The notes under the pieces were generated by a model. That model ran no database searches, had not been told where the DNA came from, and was given only the letters and a program-made list of their open reading frames with translations. Of a stretch of 7,012 nucleotides of DNA, positions 4,843-7,012 are shown in pieces (position 1 is the stretch's first letter; each line of letters opens with the position of its first letter). The DNA comes from Candidatus Dadabacteria bacterium UBA2774 (lineage in GTDB: Bacteria; Desulfobacterota_D; UBA1144; Nemesobacterales; UBA2774): positions 31,727 to 38,738 of the forward strand of contig DEIM01000193.1 of NCBI GenBank assembly GCA_002352485.1, in the 5' to 3' direction. Both the position numbers and the translations under genes were made by a program.

Positions 4843-5218
4843 AGAAGCCCCCGTCATTATAGATTAGCTCAGCCACCTGAACGCCTTCGGGCTCGGATAG
4901 GGCATTATCTGCTGGGTAAAGATAACCAGCAACAATTCCCACAACTAAGATAACAGGCAGAGCAAGGGCCGGGCTCGGTAGCGGTATAAGGGTGAATATT
5001 TCTTTTATGGATGAGAGTATGGATTTCTGCTCTGCTGGTTCTTTTTTGAGAGCTTCGCTTATGATCCTATCGCTAAGACCCGGGGCGCTTTCTTCAAAGC
5101 CTCTTTGCATGAGGGCGTCTTCAAGGGCCTTCTCGGTCTCAAGCAATTCGGCAAGCTCTGTTGAAGAGCGGAGCGCGCGGTTGGCTTCTTCCGCTAAAGC
5201 TTGTGGCCAACTGCCCAA
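4835..5218 (-). CDS. Membrane anti-sigma factor
   Basis: The cytosolic N-terminal part is helical and acidic (WPQALAEEANRAL, ELAELLETEKALEDAL). One membrane helix lies at about residues 84-101 (LALPVILVVGIVAGYL), followed by a short periplasmic tail. The position between an ECF sigma gene and a CnrX-like sensor gene, and the YGAD...WP pattern, identify it as the cognate anti-sigma. The first usual in-frame start is TTG at 5218. The same frame stays open upstream to 5275 and encodes DREKFLEYLSVYGADLG, which belongs to the conserved start of such proteins (compare AYGADPxxWP). The true start is therefore probably near 5271-5266, beside the sigma stop and GGAGG (5280-5276). No ATG, GTG or TTG lies in frame there. 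An ATC start, a frameshift in the A run, or a missing base in the sequence would explain this. Confidence 0.75.
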   Translation of the reverse strand: MGSWPQALAEEANRALRSSTELAELLETEKALEDALMQRGFEESAPGLSDRIISEALKKEPAEQKSILSSIKEIFTLIPLPSPALALPVILVVGIVAGYLYPADNALSEPEGVQVAELIYNDGGFYE

Positions 5219-5267
5219 ATCGGCGCCGTAGACGCTTAGATATTCTAGAAATTTTTCCCTATCGATC

Positions 5268-5837
5268 TCAAGCTACCTCCGTTTTTGGATTTGTGTTTAA
5301 TTTTGCCCTCAAGCTGCCTTTAGCCCTCATAAGTAGTGACTCTACTGCTTTTACGCTAATGTCCATTACTGACGCTGCCTCTTTATTACTAAGTCCCTCA
5401 TAAAAACATAGTGCAAGCGCCGTCTGCTGGCTCTCGGGTAGCTCATGAATGAGCGCCTCCACTTTGTTCTTAGTGCTCTTTAGCTCCGACGCTTCTTCCT
5501 GAGAGTGCCCGGGGGACTCAAGCTCAATATCATCTTCCGGCACCGTATATTTTACTCTTTTTTTTACATCGAGACAGGCGTTAACCACCACTCTGAAAAA
5601 CCATGTGGTAAACTTGGCGTTCTTAGACCCGTCCCACTTCTCGGGCGAGTTCCACAGCATAAGGAAAGAATCCTGTACTATATCTTCCGCCCCCTCACGC
5701 TCTGAAAGCATGCGGTACGAAAGAGCGTAGTACCTATCTGTGTGGCGCCTTACGATTTCGGAATACGCATCGCCGTTTTTTTCCATCACAAGCTTCATGA
5801 GTTCCTCGTCCGTAAGCTCTTTAGTCTTGCTATTCAT
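5268..5837 (-). CDS. ECF-type RNA polymerase sigma factor
   Basis: This encodes a 189-residue sigma70 of the extracytoplasmic-function class with only regions 2 and 4. Region 2 (about 22-90) shows AEDIVQDSFLMLW (core binding and -10 recognition) and FTTWFFRVVVNACLD. An acidic linker follows (PEDDIELESPG). Region 4 (about 124-180) shows LPESQQTALALCFYEGLSN, KEAASVMDISVKAVESLL and RAKGSLRAKL, the -35-reading helix-turn-helix. The length fits the class. The start is the first ATG; no clear ribosome site precedes it. It is followed directly by the anti-sigma gene. A strong hairpin at 5878-5909 separates it from the upstream Spy-like gene, so it probably has its own promoter in the AT-rich 5838-5877 (a small palindrome TAACATGTTA sits at 5855-5864), or depends on read-through. 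Confidence 0.93.
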   Translation of the reverse strand: MNSKTKELTDEELMKLVMEKNGDAYSEIVRRHTDRYYALSYRMLSEREGAEDIVQDSFLMLWNSPEKWDGSKNAKFTTWFFRVVVNACLDVKKRVKYTVPEDDIELESPGHSQEEASELKSTKNKVEALIHELPESQQTALALCFYEGLSNKEAASVMDISVKAVESLLMRAKGSLRAKLNTNPKTEVA

Positions 5838-5877
5838 TGATAGAGTAAAAATAATAACATGTTAAGCATAATATATA

Positions 5878-5909
5878 CGGGAGGGAGGGAGATTAGTCCC
5901 TCCCTCCCG
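5878..5909 (-). terminator. GC-rich hairpin between Spy-like gene and sigma gene
   Basis: CGGGAGGGAGGGA (5878-5890) and TCCCTCCCTCCCG (5897-5909) form a perfect 13-bp stem with a 6-base loop. On the minus strand it is followed by TATATATTATG, which is AT-rich but not a clean T run. It lies 23 bases after the stop of the Spy-like gene, so it probably ends or attenuates that transcript before the sigma gene. Confidence 0.6.
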
Positions 5910-5932
5910 CGAGAATGGAGGATTGTAGGACG

Positions 5933-6385
5933 TTATTCGCTATCTGTGTTTCTGTTTCTATCGTGCCTACCGCCGGGTCCCTTAGGGCCTATCTGCGCGA
6001 GCACTTCCCTTTCTTCCTGGGTTAGCTCGGGCGCGAGCTTAGCCACGGCGTCTGTGAACGTGCTGAAACGCTGGGCCATGAGGGTCTCTAATTTCTCGGC
6101 ATTGGCATTGAAAGCCTCTGCGTCAAAGGTAGGCGCCGTGAGGGCTTCTTTCATTGCCTCTCTGGTTGTCTGAACTTCTTCCCTGAGTCCCTTGTTCTCT
6201 TCCCTTACTTCTTTCATGGTGGAGAGTATCAGGGTCTGCGTTTCTGCCGGAAGCTCCATTATCGCTTCCATGTTGGCCTTGCCGTGCCTTCCGTGCCCGC
6301 CGTGTCCCCAGTCGCCCGCATAGGCTGCTATTGAAGTGGTAAGTCCTATTCCGAGAATCGCTGCTGTTTTAATGTATTTGTTCAT
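5933..6385 (-). CDS. Soluble periplasmic Spy/CnrX-like protein with His-rich N-terminus
   Basis: This encodes a 150-residue exported protein. A Sec signal peptide (MNKYIKTAAILGIGLTTSIA) ends in AYA at residues 21-23, giving a mature start at GDWGHGG. The His/Gly-rich segment GHGGHGRHG (27-35) looks like a metal-binding site. The rest is helical: LPAETQTLILSTMKEVREE (45-63), LTAPTFDAEAF (82-92) and LTQEEREVL (121-129), the layout of Spy/CpxP/Metal_resist proteins, which act as periplasmic chaperones or metal sensors. A strong AGGAGG (6392-6397) lies six bases before the ATG. It matches the anchored protein at 4348-4842 over the whole core. It is probably co-regulated with the sigma operon, as a target gene or as a co-sensor; no binding site proves this. 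Confidence 0.88.
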   Translation of the reverse strand: MNKYIKTAAILGIGLTTSIAAYAGDWGHGGHGRHGKANMEAIMELPAETQTLILSTMKEVREENKGLREEVQTTREAMKEALTAPTFDAEAFNANAEKLETLMAQRFSTFTDAVAKLAPELTQEEREVLAQIGPKGPGGRHDRNRNTDSE

Positions 6386-6456
6386 TTCTGACCTCCTGGG
6401 TCGAATTTATTTTGGGCCTTTTCGGCCTCTTTACTAATTGATACGAGCTAGCGCGG

Positions 6457-6478
6457 AAAACCCTTCGGTGTTTTTTTT
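6457..6478 (+). terminator. Terminator-like UUCG hairpin with T8, no gene upstream on this strand
   Basis: AAAACCCTTCGGTGTTTT (6457-6474) can fold with one C/T mismatch around a UUCG tetraloop, and eight T residues follow (6471-6478). That is the form of an intrinsic terminator on the plus strand. The nearest gene to the left is on the minus strand, so it may stop antisense transcription, or simply be an A-tract upstream of the minus-strand promoter. A weak hairpin (CCGGAT 6495-6500 / ATCCGG 6512-6517) is the only other structure in the 6386-6572 divergent gap. Confidence 0.35.
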
Positions 6479-6572
6479 CTTGTGGAGAATTACGCCGGAT
6501 GACATCTGCCAATCCGGATAGAACGGTTATCTCAATCTGTTAATTCAGGATGCATGTGTTAATATTCGATAG

Positions 6573-7012
6573 ATGAGATTAATACCACTATTACTCTTAA
6601 CCTTACTAATCTTTCTGCCAGCTGAACTCCTTTACTCAAAAGAAAATACAGAGCAAATCAGATCCCAGGTTCGGATGTTGATTGATGAGACGCGAGGGTC
6701 TCCTGACTGGGAGTATATCGGTGAGACGAAGCACGGTTATGTGGGATTTATGGGCAAGGACCGTTTTGTAGTCAACGGGCCCGAGAGACGGGCGTGGACA
6801 AAAGTATTCGTGCGGAACGGGGAGACGGTTAAAACTAAATACGGTAAAGAGATGACTTTGATATACCTGCTGACGCACAGAATCTATGACTGCACGCTCA
6901 ATAGAATCTCGGACATTAAAACTGTCAATTATTACTCTGACGACACAAACGAAAGCCTGGACTACACGGCCTTTTATAAATCATATCCAGAGAAAAGATG
7001 GACGGAAATAGT
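6573..7012 (+). CDS. Exported adhesin-E-like protein, 3' end beyond window
   Basis: The ATG at 6573 opens a frame that runs without a stop to the window end, 146 codons. The first ~22 residues (MRLIPLLLLTLLIFLPAELL) are a Sec signal peptide. The remainder shows the pattern of the surface-adhesin protein E domain: WEYIG, a strand with AWTKVFVRNGE, then Y-x-LTHRIYDCTLNRIS with the conserved D-C, and EKRWTEI near the end, which in the family comes shortly before the C-terminus. Such small periplasmic or surface proteins are common, and mostly uncharacterised outside Haemophilus. No clear ribosome site precedes the ATG (ATTCGATAG). The gene is divergent from the Spy-like gene, so the 187-bp gap could hold shared control elements. 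The family call is from residue patterns only. Confidence 0.75.
   Translation, partial: MRLIPLLLLTLLIFLPAELLYSKENTEQIRSQVRMLIDETRGSPDWEYIGETKHGYVGFMGKDRFVVNGPERRAWTKVFVRNGETVKTKYGKEMTLIYLLTHRIYDCTLNRISDIKTVNYYSDDTNESLDYTAFYKSYPEKRWTEI

Noticed and set aside
4534..4867. Two plus-strand frames opposite the anchored sensor gene
   Set aside because: They are antisense shadows of the sensor and have no ribosome site or recognisable domain.
5878..5909. Intramolecular G-quadruplex
   Set aside because: Only three GGG tracts occur on each strand and the perfect stem competes, so a four-tract quadruplex within one strand is not supported.
5859..6173. Plus-strand frame of 104 codons
   Set aside because: It begins in the terminator hairpin and is antisense to the Spy-like gene.
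6636..6878. Minus-strand frame of 80 codons
   Set aside because: It is antisense to the exported adhesin-E-like gene, whose signal peptide and domain pattern are far more convincing.

Overview
The window looks like a chromosomal accessory stretch from a Gram-negative bacterium. A lipobox lipoprotein, an ECF sigma / membrane anti-sigma / periplasmic sensor operon and an adhesin-E-like exported protein all imply a double membrane, and both tRNA genes encode their CCA tail. The conserved YGAD...WP signature of the anti-sigma and the palindromic intergenic repeats resemble those of Proteobacteria-like genomes. I cannot name the species or phylum from this sequence alone.

Layout. (1) 1-849: one copy of a 'GGGGACAGAG' dispersed repeat, a small glycine-zipper lipoprotein gene (+), and a convergent gene for a four-helix membrane protein (-). 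(2) 931-1350: a promoter and intact tRNA-Arg(ACG), followed by a decayed second copy of the same tRNA and a direct repeat of the tRNA 3' end. (3) 1351-1983: a heme-oxygenase-fold diiron enzyme (+) with a full ligand set. (4) 2259-2615: tRNA-Ser(GCT) (-) with its own promoter, then two GC-rich hairpins that share a decamer in their loops. (5) 2616-3335: a compact toxin-antitoxin-like operon (-). A ribbon-helix-helix protein precedes one reading frame that joins a HicA toxin domain to a HicB antitoxin domain, driven by a near-consensus promoter whose spacer is filled by an 18-bp perfect palindrome. (6) 3336-3825: no genes, but a cluster of palindromic repeats and a 54-bp tandem repeat of the family seen at base 1. 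(7) 3826-6385, all on the minus strand and read from right to left: a soluble Spy/CnrX-like periplasmic protein, a GC-rich terminator hairpin, an ECF sigma factor, its membrane anti-sigma, a second and membrane-anchored Spy/CnrX-like sensor, and an isoprenylcysteine-methyltransferase-family membrane enzyme. The four genes from sigma to methyltransferase are tightly packed and partly overlapping, so they are almost surely one operon. (8) 6573-end: the 5' part of an exported adhesin-E-like protein gene (+), cut off by the window edge.

How it works together. The right half reads as an envelope or metal stress circuit. The two related LP-x-E...TMKE helical proteins, each with a His-rich tail, would sense metal or misfolding in the periplasm and pass the signal to the anti-sigma, releasing the ECF sigma. 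The last gene may be an output that modifies a lipid or prenyl substrate. The HicA-HicB fusion with a separate RHH protein is the most unusual unit here, because HicA and HicB are normally separate proteins. This HicB half also lacks an obvious DNA-binding tail, a role the RHH protein may fill.
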